Below, piece by piece: positions 1 to 9,345 of a stretch of 64,000 nt of DNA (position 1 is the stretch's first letter; the number at the start of each line of letters is the position of its first letter). Made by a program: the position numbers and the translations under genes. The stretch is taken from the NCBI RefSeq assembly GCF_001583695.1, contig NZ_LOBC01000017.1, positions 124,001 to 188,000 of the forward strand. The letters run 5' to 3'. Origin of the DNA: Bacillus wiedmannii. Its GTDB lineage: Bacteria; Bacillota; Bacilli; Bacillales; Bacillaceae_G. Below the pieces are notes generated by a model, which had not been told where the DNA came from, did no database searches, and saw only the letters and a program-made list of their open reading frames with translations.

Positions 1-328
1 TTGTACCTGTAATTCCGATTAAATGTAACTTGTGTGTTGGTTGACCATAAAAATAATCAGCTAAAACCGCTAACGAACGAAAAGTGTTTTTCACAAGTAC
101 AACTGGAACGTCAACATCAATTGGTCTTTCCGCAACAATAGCAGCCGCTCCTTGTGCCGCTGCTTGCTTAGCAAAATCATGGCTATCAACCGTATATCCT
201 TTCATACATACAAATAAGCTTCCCTCTTTCACTTTACGTGAATCAGCTTCTATAGATGTGATTTCTGGATTTTCTTTTGGAACAACTGGAAAATCATGCA
301 AACATGATAAAAGTGTATGCAACTTCAT
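1..328 (-). CDS. murE: UDP-MurNAc-tripeptide synthetase MurE, N-terminal part
   Basis: Adds meso-diaminopimelate to UDP-MurNAc-L-Ala-D-Glu in the cytoplasm during peptidoglycan synthesis. Only the first 109 codons lie in the window; the gene runs off the left edge. The frame begins [12 protein letters not shown] and contains the family's [17 protein letters not shown]-type N-terminal domain, ending at LIGITGT, the first part of the ATP-binding GTxGKT loop. The ATG at 326-328 is preceded by GAGAGGG. It lies 207 bp downstream of spoVD on the same strand, the usual dcw order, so it may be expressed by readthrough plus its own promoter in the gap. Confidence 0.93.
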   Translation of the reverse strand, partial: MKLHTLLSCLHDFPVVPKENPEITSIEADSRKVKEGSLFVCMKGYTVDSHDFAKQAAAQGAAAIVAERPIDVDVPVVLVKNTFRSLAVLADYFYGQPTHKLHLIGITGT

Positions 329-535
329 TTCACTAAACCCTCTCTACATTGTGTATTTATCTCTTTTTTAATAAGCAACACGTTACCTCCTAAATATGTA
401 AAATAGGAGGTAAGTGCTACTGTGTCTAATAAATAGACTTATTTATAATTGGGGCTCTTACAGCCTCAAATTAAGTAACTCTTCTATAAAGAACTCACTT
501 CCACCAATTGTACCATAAAACGTACTAGGTTACCT

Positions 536-2452
536 TTAATTCCCGAAGTAAATTCTAATTTTTGAGCCTTCTTTCACTTTAGCTCCTGCTTCTGGGGATT
601 GTTTAATTACTTTCTCTCCGTCTCCACTTATATCAAGCTTCAAATCGACGAGTTGTGTCTGTAAGTCTTTCTTTTTCATACCAATTAAATTCGGAACTTC
701 CACAGTTGGTGTATCGCCCCATTTATATTCTCTCTCAACTTGTTCTTTTCTCGGTTTCACTCCCATAACAGGAAGTGCATCCCGAAGAATATTCCCAACA
801 ATTGGAGCTGCTACTACTCCACCAAATTGCGTTACACCTTTCGGATTATCAACAGCAACATAGACAACAATTTCCGGATCATCTGCTGGAGCAAAACCGA
901 TAAAAGATACTATATAATTATTCTCTAAATATTTACCATCTTTCACCTTTTGAGCCGTACCTGTTTTTCCACCTACACGATACCCATCAATGAAAGCACC
1001 TTTACCAGATCCCTTTGCTACAACATTCTCTAATGCATACCGAACTTTTTCTGAAGTTTCCTTGGAAATAACTTTTCTTTTTTCCACAGGTGTCTTTTTA
1101 CTTACAACTTGATTATTTTTCGGATCAATAAATTCCTTAGCTATATACGGTTGATACAATGTCCCACCATTTACAGCCGCTGCTACTGCTGCTACTTGTT
1201 GAATTGGTGTTACAGAAACTCCTTGACCAAATGAAGTAGTTGCTTGCTCAACTGGACCGACTTTATCTAAATTAAATAAAATCCCACTACCTTCACCTTG
1301 CAAATCAATTCCGGTTTTCTGTCCAAAGCCGAAATTACGAATGTATTTAAACAATCGGTCTTTACCAAGACGATCACCAAGTTCAATAAATCCTGGGTTA
1401 CATGAGTTTTGAACTACTTCTAAAAACGTTTGGCTACCATGGCCTCCCGCTTTCCAGCATTTCAATCTAGCTCCACCCACTTCAGCTGCTCCATCATCAT
1501 AAAACGTATCTTTCTCTAAGTCTACTAAATTTTCATTCAAGGCTGCTGCTAACGTAATGATCTTAAATGTTGAACCAGGCTCATACGTACTCCATACTGG
1601 TAAATTTCTATTATACACTTCTGGAGAAACACTTTGAAAATCTGCTGGATCAAAACTCGGCCGACTCGACATACCTAAAATTTCACCATTTTTCGGATTC
1701 ATTGCAATCGCAATCATACCATCTGGATTATATGTCGACTCTGCAATATTCATTTCTCTTTCCATAATTCTATTAATACGTGCATCAATTGTTAAACCTA
1801 AATTCAAACCAGCTTCTGGTTTTTTGAAATCATCGCCAACATTAGGCATCCTTTGGCCTTTTGCATCTGCAAAAAAACGCACATGACCTTCATCACCATT
1901 TAGCTCTTTATCATAATATTTTTCCAGTCCCATAAGACCTTGGTTATCACTACCTGCAAACCCTAATACGTGTGATAAAAAGTTGCCAAATGGATAGTAC
2001 CGGATAGAGTCCTCTGCGATATAAACACCTTTCAAACTTAATCCTCGTACCTCTTTCGCTTTATCATGTGATATTTTTCTTCCACCTTTATCTAACCTTA
2101 CAATCGATTCTTTTTTTGTAATCCGCTTATAAACCTCATCTTTTTCCACACCTAATACTGCAGCTAACTTCTCTGCAGTCTCTGCTGGTTTTTTAATTTG
2201 CCTCGGTACAACAAAGACAGTTGGGGCACTTTTATTCGTAGCAAGTTCCACACCATTCCGGTCTAAAATCTTCCCACGTTCAGGTTCAAAAGTAATATTA
2301 CGACTCCATGAATCTTTCGCACGATCCGTTAACATATTCCCAAGAAAAAATTGCACATATCCAAGACGAATATCGATGATAGTGAAAATAAGTATACCTG
2401 ATATGAGTATAAAAATAAGTCTTTTTCTAACTGTTACATTTGATACACGCAT
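536..2452 (-). CDS. spoVD: Sporulation-specific penicillin-binding protein SpoVD
   Basis: Class B transpeptidase needed for spore cortex peptidoglycan, acting with SpoVE in the forespore envelope. The 638-residue product has one N-terminal membrane segment (about residues 12-32), a PBP dimerisation domain, then the transpeptidase motifs: STFK near residue 293, SCN near 350 and KTGT near 495. A single PASTA domain ends the protein (from VEVPNLIGM). One PASTA domain separates it from the two-PASTA PBP2B encoded upstream. The ATG at 2450-2452 sits at the foot of a perfect inverted repeat (2451-2492) that holds the Shine-Dalgarno sequence in its loop. Family knowledge: in B. subtilis spoVD is transcribed by sigma-E. 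Confidence 0.93.
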   Translation of the reverse strand: MRVSNVTVRKRLIFILISGILIFTIIDIRLGYVQFFLGNMLTDRAKDSWSRNITFEPERGKILDRNGVELATNKSAPTVFVVPRQIKKPAETAEKLAAVLGVEKDEVYKRITKKESIVRLDKGGRKISHDKAKEVRGLSLKGVYIAEDSIRYYPFGNFLSHVLGFAGSDNQGLMGLEKYYDKELNGDEGHVRFFADAKGQRMPNVGDDFKKPEAGLNLGLTIDARINRIMEREMNIAESTYNPDGMIAIAMNPKNGEILGMSSRPSFDPADFQSVSPEVYNRNLPVWSTYEPGSTFKIITLAAALNENLVDLEKDTFYDDGAAEVGGARLKCWKAGGHGSQTFLEVVQNSCNPGFIELGDRLGKDRLFKYIRNFGFGQKTGIDLQGEGSGILFNLDKVGPVEQATTSFGQGVSVTPIQQVAAVAAAVNGGTLYQPYIAKEFIDPKNNQVVSKKTPVEKRKVISKETSEKVRYALENVVAKGSGKGAFIDGYRVGGKTGTAQKVKDGKYLENNYIVSFIGFAPADDPEIVVYVAVDNPKGVTQFGGVVAAPIVGNILRDALPVMGVKPRKEQVEREYKWGDTPTVEVPNLIGMKKKDLQTQLVDLKLDISGDGEKVIKQSPEAGAKVKEGSKIRIYFGN

Positions 2453-2492
2453 ATTGGAACAAGCCTCCCTTACGCCTAGCTTGTTCCAATAT
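2451..2492 (-). promoter_or_regulatory. Perfect inverted repeat around the spoVD ribosome binding site and start
   Basis: The arms ATATTGGAACAAGC (2451-2464) and its exact complement (2479-2492) flank a 14-nt loop. In the mRNA the loop carries AAGGGAG and the 3' arm runs into the AT of the spoVD ATG. There is no U-tract, so it is not an ordinary terminator. It overlaps a sigma-E-like -10 (CATATATT on the minus strand, 2488-2495). Confidence 0.6.
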
Positions 2493-2533
2493 ATGCTTGT
2501 ACTTATTTAATTAGAACTTCTTCTCTTTTACCA

Positions 2534-4684
2534 TTACTGTTTTTCTGCTTCTTGTTGTGGTTCAAGTGGCGGTACAAGTGTTACACCTAACTCTGTACCA
2601 GGTTGTAACAATGTTCCTTCTGCCACACTTTGTTCAGTTACATATCCGGTACCAGTAGGTTTTAGGTTAAGCTTTAATGTTTTCGCTAAATTCATAACAT
2701 CACGCAGTGCCCAGCCTTGTATATTTGGCATTGTAGGTTTATCTCCTACTAAGAAGACTCGGTCACCTTTTAATGTTTGCTCAGTTGCTTTTGGCACTTG
2801 CTGCTGCACTTTCCCTTCACCTAATACGATTGGACGAAGTTTTGCTTTATCAATTGCTTTTTTCGCTTCTTCCATCGTTTTCCCTGTTACATCCGGAACG
2901 ACAGTTTGTTGTTCTTTCACATATTTTTTCGGGTCTTTTATTTCATTTGGCTTAATCTTTAAATACTCTAAACTATTTTTAGTTACATATTTAAAAATAT
3001 CAGCTAAAGGCTGTGCGCCATTCTCATCATCTTTCAATTTCGGCTGTTTTACAGCTACATACACAACAAGTTGTGGATCGTCCATAGGTGCCATCCCTAA
3101 GAATGAGAATATATAATTCTCTCTTCCCGTCATATAGCCACCTTTTCCATCCGGAATTTGCGCTGTCCCTGTTTTACCACCAACTGAATACCCATCAACT
3201 TTATAAGCAGTTCCTGTTCCTTTCGGCGATGTAACAACACGTTCTAATAACTGTCTTACTTGCGCTGCTGTTTCTTTCGTAACAGGTTTTCCCACTTCCT
3301 CTGGCTTATGTTCTAATTTTACTTCGGCTGTTATTGGATCTACAATTTTATCAATTGTATAAGGCTTCATCATTTTTCCATCATTTGCAATAGCAGTTGC
3401 AGCTTGCACAAGCTGAATTGGCGTTACAGTAGAACCTTGTCCAAAAGCTGTTGTTACTTGCTGTATTTGTTGATCAAATACAATTGCATTTGAACCTTCA
3501 CCAGGTAAATCAATGTTCGTTTTTTCATCTAATCCAAAACTATGAATATACTTTCGGAAACGTTCGGGGCCAAGTTTTTGATCCCCTAAAATTGCAAACG
3601 CTACGTTGGAAGAACGCTCTACCCCTTCATCAAATGTGATAGATCCCCATCCAGCGCCACCGTTATGATCTTTTATTTTTCGGTTCCCGACTTGATATGT
3701 ACCAGACTGATAATAATCTTGTCCTTTATACACACCTTCATTAATAGCTGCTGCTAACGTGAAAATTTTCATTGTTGATCCAGGTTCAAATGCATTTGCA
3801 ATTGCATCATTGAAGAAATATTTAATTTGACGATCATTTGGATCATAACTAGGTTTACTAGACATCGCTAATATTTTCCCTGTTTTTGGATCCGCAACAA
3901 TCCCTATTAAACTTTCTGGGTCGTAATGCTTACTTGCAGCTTTCATCGCATCTTCTAAATAACTTTGAATACGTTGATCTATCGTTAAATACGCGTTATC
4001 TCCGTTTTTAGGTGCCTCTACGTTCACTTTTCCACCGTCAAGAGACACTCCTTTACGATCGCCTGTATAAGCTACTTTGCCGTTAGAAGCACTTAAATAT
4101 TTATCTAAACTTTTTTCTAAACCAAATTGCCCTACCGAAGTCCCCTCTTCATTCGGTTTAGCATGACCTATAACGTAAGATGCAAAATCACCGTTCGGAT
4201 ACACTCTTGCATTTTCAGTAATAAAAGATATGCCTGGCAATTTCAATGCTTCTATTTGTTCCTTCTGTTCTTTCGTCAAATCTTTACCTAGTGTTCCAAA
4301 TTCGACTTGACTTTTATCTTTTTTATTTAACGTGGCTAAAATCTTCTCTTCATCTTTTCCGAGTACTCCCGCAATTTTCTTTGCAGTATCCTCTTTATTT
4401 TCAACATGATTCGCACCTTTTAATTCCGCTACAAGTTTATAAGAGTTTGCATCTTGCGCTAGTACATGACCGTTTTGATCATAAATCGTCCCGCGATTTG
4501 CTTCTAGAACTCCTTTTTTACTATGTTTTTGCTGAGCAAGTTTATCCAAATCTTGATTATGAACAGTTCCTGTTGCTTGTATGTAAAAAAATCGGGCTAA
4601 CAATAGCAAAAAGAGCAGGAGGAATAAAATCATAAAATACCCTGCTCCCTTATTGGTATGAAATTTAGTCATATTTCTTTTCAT
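2534..4684 (-). CDS. pbpB: Division transpeptidase PBP2B
   Basis: Essential class B penicillin-binding protein that cross-links septal peptidoglycan together with FtsW, FtsL and DivIB. The 716-residue protein has a short cytoplasmic tail, one membrane segment (about 15-33), a dimerisation domain, STMK near residue 303, SSN near 355, KTGT near 504, and two C-terminal PASTA domains (starting near VVPDVTGKT and at TMPNIQGWA). It lies 21 bp downstream of ftsL in the same operon. The start is ATG at 4682-4684 with AAGGGAAA just upstream; a second ATG four codons later is possible. Two PASTA domains and the position next to ftsL identify PBP2B rather than SpoVD. Confidence 0.93.
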   Translation of the reverse strand: MKRNMTKFHTNKGAGYFMILFLLLFLLLLARFFYIQATGTVHNQDLDKLAQQKHSKKGVLEANRGTIYDQNGHVLAQDANSYKLVAELKGANHVENKEDTAKKIAGVLGKDEEKILATLNKKDKSQVEFGTLGKDLTKEQKEQIEALKLPGISFITENARVYPNGDFASYVIGHAKPNEEGTSVGQFGLEKSLDKYLSASNGKVAYTGDRKGVSLDGGKVNVEAPKNGDNAYLTIDQRIQSYLEDAMKAASKHYDPESLIGIVADPKTGKILAMSSKPSYDPNDRQIKYFFNDAIANAFEPGSTMKIFTLAAAINEGVYKGQDYYQSGTYQVGNRKIKDHNGGAGWGSITFDEGVERSSNVAFAILGDQKLGPERFRKYIHSFGLDEKTNIDLPGEGSNAIVFDQQIQQVTTAFGQGSTVTPIQLVQAATAIANDGKMMKPYTIDKIVDPITAEVKLEHKPEEVGKPVTKETAAQVRQLLERVVTSPKGTGTAYKVDGYSVGGKTGTAQIPDGKGGYMTGRENYIFSFLGMAPMDDPQLVVYVAVKQPKLKDDENGAQPLADIFKYVTKNSLEYLKIKPNEIKDPKKYVKEQQTVVPDVTGKTMEEAKKAIDKAKLRPIVLGEGKVQQQVPKATEQTLKGDRVFLVGDKPTMPNIQGWALRDVMNLAKTLKLNLKPTGTGYVTEQSVAEGTLLQPGTELGVTLVPPLEPQQEAEKQ

Positions 4685-4705
4685 TTTCCCTTCACACCTA
4701 TTGCC

Positions 4706-5068
4706 TTATTTGAGGCCCTTCACATTATTCGCATTAATTTCTAGCCCGTGTTTTTTTGCAACTTCAGCGATTCGTTCATAGCGACTTAACTTCTCTACTT
4801 CAGCCTGTAACTCTTGATTTTCTTTTTGCTGCTGTACAATTTTTTGTTCTATCGTCGCTGCTTCTACATTAACTTGATAAAGGCCTGCTTTATTTCCAAT
4901 AAACGCTACACAGGCATACAATAAAAAGCCAATAAATGCTACATACAACAGTTTTTCGATTCTTGTAATCTTCGCTTTAGCTTTTGGCTGAACCATCTGC
5001 TGTGGGGGCGTTTGAATCTGTATCTCTTCTTGCGCTTGTTGTTTGTACTTTACAGCTAAGTTACTCAT
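4706..5068 (-). CDS. ftsL: Cell division protein FtsL
   Basis: Bitopic divisome protein that complexes with DivIC and DivIB and activates the septal synthase. The 120 residues divide into a Gln- and Pro-rich cytoplasmic N-terminus (1-40), one membrane helix (about 41-60, LLYVAFIGFLLYACVAF) and an extracellular leucine-zipper coiled coil rich in E, Q and K (70-100). Sequence is poorly conserved in this family, so position between rsmH and pbpB carries much of the call. GGGGAGAGAGG precedes the ATG, and the gene begins 15 bp after rsmH. Confidence 0.9.
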   Translation of the reverse strand: MSNLAVKYKQQAQEEIQIQTPPQQMVQPKAKAKITRIEKLLYVAFIGFLLYACVAFIGNKAGLYQVNVEAATIEQKIVQQQKENQELQAEVEKLSRYERIAEVAKKHGLEINANNVKGLK

Positions 5069-5083
5069 ACCTCTCTCCCCTTT

Positions 5084-6016
5084 TTATCGTTTTTCAGCGA
5101 TTCTCAATTTCGCAGAACGCGCTCGATTATTTTCTTCTAACTCTATATCAGAAGGTAAAATCGGTTTTCTTGTAATAAGTTTTAATTTCGGCTTAAATTC
5201 ATCAGGAATAATCGGTAATCCTGGTGGCAATTGTGGCGTTGTACTATTTCGCTTAAACGTCGTTTTACAAATACGGTCTTCTAAAGAATGGAATGTTATA
5301 ACACTAACTCTTCCACCTGGCTTGACCATGTCAATTGCAGATTCCAACGCTTCTTCAAATACTTTCAATTCATCATTTACAGCAATACGGATTGCTTGGA
5401 ACACTCGCTTCGCAGGATGTCCACCCGTTCTACGAGCAGGAGCTGGAATACCCTCTTTAATTAGTTCTACTAATTCTCCTGTCGTTTCAATAGCTTTATT
5501 CTCACGATACGCCTCAATTTTCCTTACTATTTGTTTTGAAAATTTCTCTTCACCATACTGGAAGAAAATTCTTACAAGTTGTTCATATGACCAGCTATTT
5601 ACAACATCATATGCTGTTAATGGGGCATCTTGATCCATCCGCATATCTAACGGTGCATCATGATGATAACTAAAGCCACGCTCTGGTGTATCTAATTGTG
5701 GGGATGAAACACCTAAATCAAATAAAATACCGTCTACTTCTGTTATACCTAATTCCTGTAGTTTTTCAGATAAATAACGGAAATTACTCTTTACTGTTAT
5801 GAACTGCTCACCGTATGAAGAGAATTTTTCTTTCGCATTTTGAATCGCTATCTCATCTTGATCAAACGCGATTAATCTTCCACCTTCAGTTAATTGGGAT
5901 AATAAATAAGAACTATGTCCTCCTCCCCCCAGTGTACAATCTACATATGTACCATCTGGCTTTATATCTAAGCCGTCTACTGTTTCCTTCAAAAGCACTG
6001 TTACATGTTTAAACAT
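5084..6016 (-). CDS. rsmH: 16S rRNA (cytosine1402-N4)-methyltransferase RsmH (MraW)
   Basis: SAM-dependent methyltransferase that makes N4-methyl-C1402 in the 16S rRNA decoding site. The 310-residue product starts [16 protein letters not shown] and shows the SAM loop [14 protein letters not shown] (residues 27-40) and the family motif [14 protein letters not shown] (about 99-112). It is the first gene of the division cluster here, followed closely by ftsL. Upstream there is no mraZ frame, only a 368-bp gap with a strong but unused Shine-Dalgarno sequence. Confidence 0.95.
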   Translation of the reverse strand: MFKHVTVLLKETVDGLDIKPDGTYVDCTLGGGGHSSYLLSQLTEGGRLIAFDQDEIAIQNAKEKFSSYGEQFITVKSNFRYLSEKLQELGITEVDGILFDLGVSSPQLDTPERGFSYHHDAPLDMRMDQDAPLTAYDVVNSWSYEQLVRIFFQYGEEKFSKQIVRKIEAYRENKAIETTGELVELIKEGIPAPARRTGGHPAKRVFQAIRIAVNDELKVFEEALESAIDMVKPGGRVSVITFHSLEDRICKTTFKRNSTTPQLPPGLPIIPDEFKPKLKLITRKPILPSDIELEENNRARSAKLRIAEKR

Positions 6017-6384
6017 TGTTGCACCTACTCTTTTTCCAATTAATTATGTTGAATGCATCTCCTCCCCCAAACGCATATTTCACGATTAGAGAACGAAATA
6101 CTATGAAAGAACGACTCATTTAACTTGCCTACAAAGGCAGCATACTATACAAATCGCTATTTTCTTTTATTATATACTAAATTTTATCATTTTTTGCGGG
6201 AATTTAAATAAAAAACTGTCGAAAAAGATGATAATACGTTTACATTTTGTGCTATTTTGTCATATATTTAAGTATCCTGCATAATTACGATATTCACTTT
6301 TTTAAAATTAATAATTCAGAAAAATTTCACTTCACAGTAAATTCAACAGGACAAAAATAAAATCCTGCTCCTAAGAGCAAGATT
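6017..6384. other. Gene-free gap upstream of rsmH
   Basis: No frame with a start and ribosome binding site fits here on either strand. On the minus strand it holds a TATAAT-like -10 (6169-6174), a small hairpin around 6125-6140 and a strong Shine-Dalgarno sequence GGGGGAGG (6061-6068) followed only by MHST-stop. The right end is the bshC terminator. The 432-bp mraZ gene expected at this place in Bacillus cannot fit. Confidence 0.6.
6350..6384 (-). terminator. bshC terminator
   Basis: An imperfect stem (AATCcTGCTC with GAGCAaGATT, 6361-6384) is followed on the minus strand by a T-rich run and lies directly after the bshC stop codon. Confidence 0.75.
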
Positions 6385-8001
6385 CTATAGTTTTATAACA
6401 TGATGTTTTCCGTCCCAAGAAAACGGTTTTTCCATTACACGATCAACGAAATCCAAACCGAACTGATTTAAATAGTAACATACATTCCACACACGCTCTT
6501 GCGGCGCCCCTAATGGACGAAGTGCAAATTGTATGCGACGGAATTTATTTAGCTGTACTTCATGTTTTTTCTCAACATTTCTTTTCAACATTCTTTCCAA
6601 CAGTTCAATTTGTTCATTAATTTTGAATTCATTTTTCCCTGCAAACGCACTTAATCCAGGATCTATTTTCTTCACAAACTGTTGTAATGACGTATGGATA
6701 TCAATTATTTCTTTTTTCGCCTCTACAAATCGATCATCTATCGGTTCCTCTATTTGATTAGATAACCAGTTTTCACGCAACTTATCTACGTTATTTAAAA
6801 ACGGATCACTGTCTTGCAATTGCAAATCGTATAAATCTGTCGCTATATCCCTCTCTACATAAGTGATTGTAATACGCGGAACGACAGGCGGCATTTGGAA
6901 ACCAATCGTATGGAAAACTTGTTGCAATTCACTCCAGTAAGCTAATTCCCCTGGTCCTCCAATAAACGCAAGCGTAGGAAATAGATACTCTTGCATAAGA
7001 GGGCGCGTTACAACATTATTACTAAAGCGTTCCGGACTTCTTTCCATCTCTTCCATCAATTCCTCATATGAAAAGGAATACGCTCCATCCTTCCCTACAA
7101 ACTTCCCTTGATCGTCTTCAAGTAATACTCGCTCATTATCAATTTCCATGAATATATGTACTGCATTATACTTTGTTTCAATAATTGGTTTATATCCTAA
7201 TTCTTTAATTACTTCCTGTTGGTTATGAAGCCCCTCTTGCACTTCTTTATACTTACCTATAATTCGCTTGAAAAACGGCACTTCTAATTTTCTTAATTCA
7301 GGATGATGCGAATCAACAAGAATTAAACCAGAATTAACGAACATTTTCATAATAAGATGGGCAAAGAAATCTACATACGTATTCGATTTCCCCAAAGAAT
7401 CATCAATAAATTGCAGTACATCCTTTGTAAAATTCGTTTCAGGGTATGTTTTGAAAATTTCTTCAATCCACTTTCTACAGTCTTCCAAAGAAAGCTCGGA
7501 CTCTGAAGCACTCGCCACTTTCGGATTACGGTCATGAAAAATAGTCTTTTTTATTTTTTTATTCTTCGTTACAAAAGTATGATTAATTTCATCCATATCA
7601 TGGTCTTCACCAGCAATCCAGAAAACAGGAACGACTTTAACACCTAAACTTTCTTCCTTTTCCCTCGCAAGCTGTAAAACTGAAATAATTTTATGAATTG
7701 TATAAAGTGGTCCAGTTAATAACCCAGCTTGTTGTCCAGCTATAACAACATATGTATTTTCATCTCCAAGCGCTTTTACATTTTGAATCGTAGCTTCTCC
7801 CGCTTGTAATTTTGTATTATATTCTAATAAATGCGCTACTAAGTCTTGGCGGAAAAACTCCCTCTCACACAAATCATGTACACGCTGTTTAAAAGCATCT
7901 TCTGTTAACATATAGTCAAAACACGACTGTATCTCTTTTTTACCGTTCATATAGTCCGCTACAACACCTTGTTGCGGAACAGAGATTTCTTTTATCTCCA
8001 T
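6385..8001 (-). CDS. bshC: Bacillithiol biosynthesis cysteine-adding enzyme BshC
   Basis: Putative cysteine ligase for the last step of bacillithiol synthesis, joining Cys to GlcN-malate. The 538-residue product begins MEIKEISVPQQG. The frame is open for 23 codons further upstream, but the ATG at 7999-8001 is preceded by AAAGGAAG at good spacing and gives the usual family length. Recognisable segments are VVIAGQQAGLLTGPLYT (near residue 90) and FWIAGEDHDMDEINH (near 130), typical of the Rossmann-like core. In B. subtilis (yllA) it also lies between panE and the mra cluster, so synteny supports the call. Confidence 0.92.
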   Translation of the reverse strand: MEIKEISVPQQGVVADYMNGKKEIQSCFDYMLTEDAFKQRVHDLCEREFFRQDLVAHLLEYNTKLQAGEATIQNVKALGDENTYVVIAGQQAGLLTGPLYTIHKIISVLQLAREKEESLGVKVVPVFWIAGEDHDMDEINHTFVTKNKKIKKTIFHDRNPKVASASESELSLEDCRKWIEEIFKTYPETNFTKDVLQFIDDSLGKSNTYVDFFAHLIMKMFVNSGLILVDSHHPELRKLEVPFFKRIIGKYKEVQEGLHNQQEVIKELGYKPIIETKYNAVHIFMEIDNERVLLEDDQGKFVGKDGAYSFSYEELMEEMERSPERFSNNVVTRPLMQEYLFPTLAFIGGPGELAYWSELQQVFHTIGFQMPPVVPRITITYVERDIATDLYDLQLQDSDPFLNNVDKLRENWLSNQIEEPIDDRFVEAKKEIIDIHTSLQQFVKKIDPGLSAFAGKNEFKINEQIELLERMLKRNVEKKHEVQLNKFRRIQFALRPLGAPQERVWNVCYYLNQFGLDFVDRVMEKPFSWDGKHHVIKL

Positions 8002-8080
8002 ATAATTCTTCCTTTCGTATCCTGTTCTCTCACCAATCCACATTGTAGTCAATGTTGCACGTAAAAGCAAAGAATTACAC

Positions 8081-8965
8081 TTATTCTTTTATTTCTAATC
8101 CTTTTATTGCATCGAACAAAAATTGCAGTGTCGGAACAGATCGTTGCTGTTTCTTAGCTTCTTCTAATACATATCCAACAATCGCACCGATTTCCGTTTG
8201 TCTATTTGCCCTTACATCTGCCAGCATAGATGATGTATTACGAGACGTTCTTTCACATACGCGATGTACCATTTTCCATACCATTTCTTTTTCTTCTTTA
8301 ACAAGAAAAACGACTTCCTGAAAAACTTGCTCCATCAATCGATAAAAAAACGGGTTCGTAATCAACTCTCCGTTCTGGACTTGTAATAATGCTGTCAATG
8401 GATTGATACATACATTAACTACTAATTTTTTGTGCATGACATCCTTCCAATCATCTTCTATTTGAATCGGAAAATGAGGAAATGGAAAGCAATTAAATAT
8501 TTTTTCAAAATGTATAGACTGGCCGTGCACGATTCCAAACTTCGTTACACCTATTCCCGTATGATAAACGATATGTCTTTCTTCTTTTTTTGCACCATGC
8601 TCTACAATCCCAACCGCAATATTTTTATTCCTTATTTGCTGCATAGCATGAAGGTGCGACATTCCGTTTTGCAAAAAGATTAATGAGGATTCCCCTCGCA
8701 CAAAAGGTAGTATGTCAGTTATATGATATTGCTTAACAGCAATAAATATATAGTCTAGCTTCTGGTCTAGCATACTTTCTATTGGTAAAACAGGTGGGAA
8801 TACGGTTTCACGTTTTTCCTCCCTCATACAAGTTACACCCGTTCTATTCAATTCCTCAGCCTGTTTAGCTGTCCTTGTAAACAACGTAACATCTTGATTA
8901 CTTTTTTGTAAATAAAATGCATATAACAGACCGATAGCTCCTGGTCCCACAACTCCGATTTTCAT
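8081..8965 (-). CDS. panE: 2-dehydropantoate 2-reductase family protein
   Basis: NADPH-dependent ketopantoate reductase fold (pantothenate and CoA pathway). The N-terminal dinucleotide-binding motif GPGAIG follows at once after MKIGVV, and the C-terminal helical domain contains the KLVVNVCINPLTALL segment with the family's catalytic Lys and conserved Asn. About 294 residues. The ATG at 8963-8965 is chosen; a GTG two codons upstream is also possible, and neither has a strong Shine-Dalgarno sequence. It ends 79 bp before bshC on the same strand, as ylbQ does in B. subtilis. More than one PanE paralogue is common in the cereus group, so the exact substrate is inferred. Confidence 0.85.
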   Translation of the reverse strand: MKIGVVGPGAIGLLYAFYLQKSNQDVTLFTRTAKQAEELNRTGVTCMREEKRETVFPPVLPIESMLDQKLDYIFIAVKQYHITDILPFVRGESSLIFLQNGMSHLHAMQQIRNKNIAVGIVEHGAKKEERHIVYHTGIGVTKFGIVHGQSIHFEKIFNCFPFPHFPIQIEDDWKDVMHKKLVVNVCINPLTALLQVQNGELITNPFFYRLMEQVFQEVVFLVKEEKEMVWKMVHRVCERTSRNTSSMLADVRANRQTEIGAIVGYVLEEAKKQQRSVPTLQFLFDAIKGLEIKE

Positions 8966-9345
8966 TTTCACACAAGGAACTCATATAAATACGTTACACA
9001 AGTCCCTTTCCCTCCCCCTTTTTATCCCGCAAACGCCTGATTGGTGCGGAATCATAATTAACTAAAGGTGAACAAATCCCACCGATTACAGTTTCACTTT
9101 ACCTTTCTCAATTCCATGAACATAGTTTACAATTTCATTGCTCTTTAACAAACAAATGCAACCTCTACTTTCAATATGTATATACTACCTATTAATATGC
9201 TTCTACTCTTAGTTTAGCAAATCCTCAAAAAAATAATAAAAGAAATATACTATCTTCTTCATAAAAATAAAAAAATGAGTTATAATATTATTATAAATAT
9301 TTTTACTTTTCTGCATTCAACGAGACAAGAAAAGGATGTGATGTT
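8966..9345. other. Intergenic region between panE and ylbP
   Basis: Divergent gap with an 81-bp bcr1-related repeat (9021-9101), then about 240 bp of AT-rich DNA. A TATAAT run at about 9277-9290 may serve ylbP. No other gene is visible. Confidence 0.5.
9021..9101 (+). repeat. Short bcr1-like repeat
   Basis: This 81-bp stretch begins TTTATCCCGC and ends GTTTCACTTTA, the same ends as the full repeat at 30594-30747 when both are read in one orientation. It also shares the internal GCCTGATTGGTGCGG block. About half of the full element's interior is missing, so it looks like an internal-deletion derivative. Confidence 0.6.

Noticed and set aside
5043-5633. 196-codon plus-strand open frame opposite rsmH and ftsL
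   Set aside because: Antisense to two clear genes, no ribosome site, composition typical of reverse-strand shadows.
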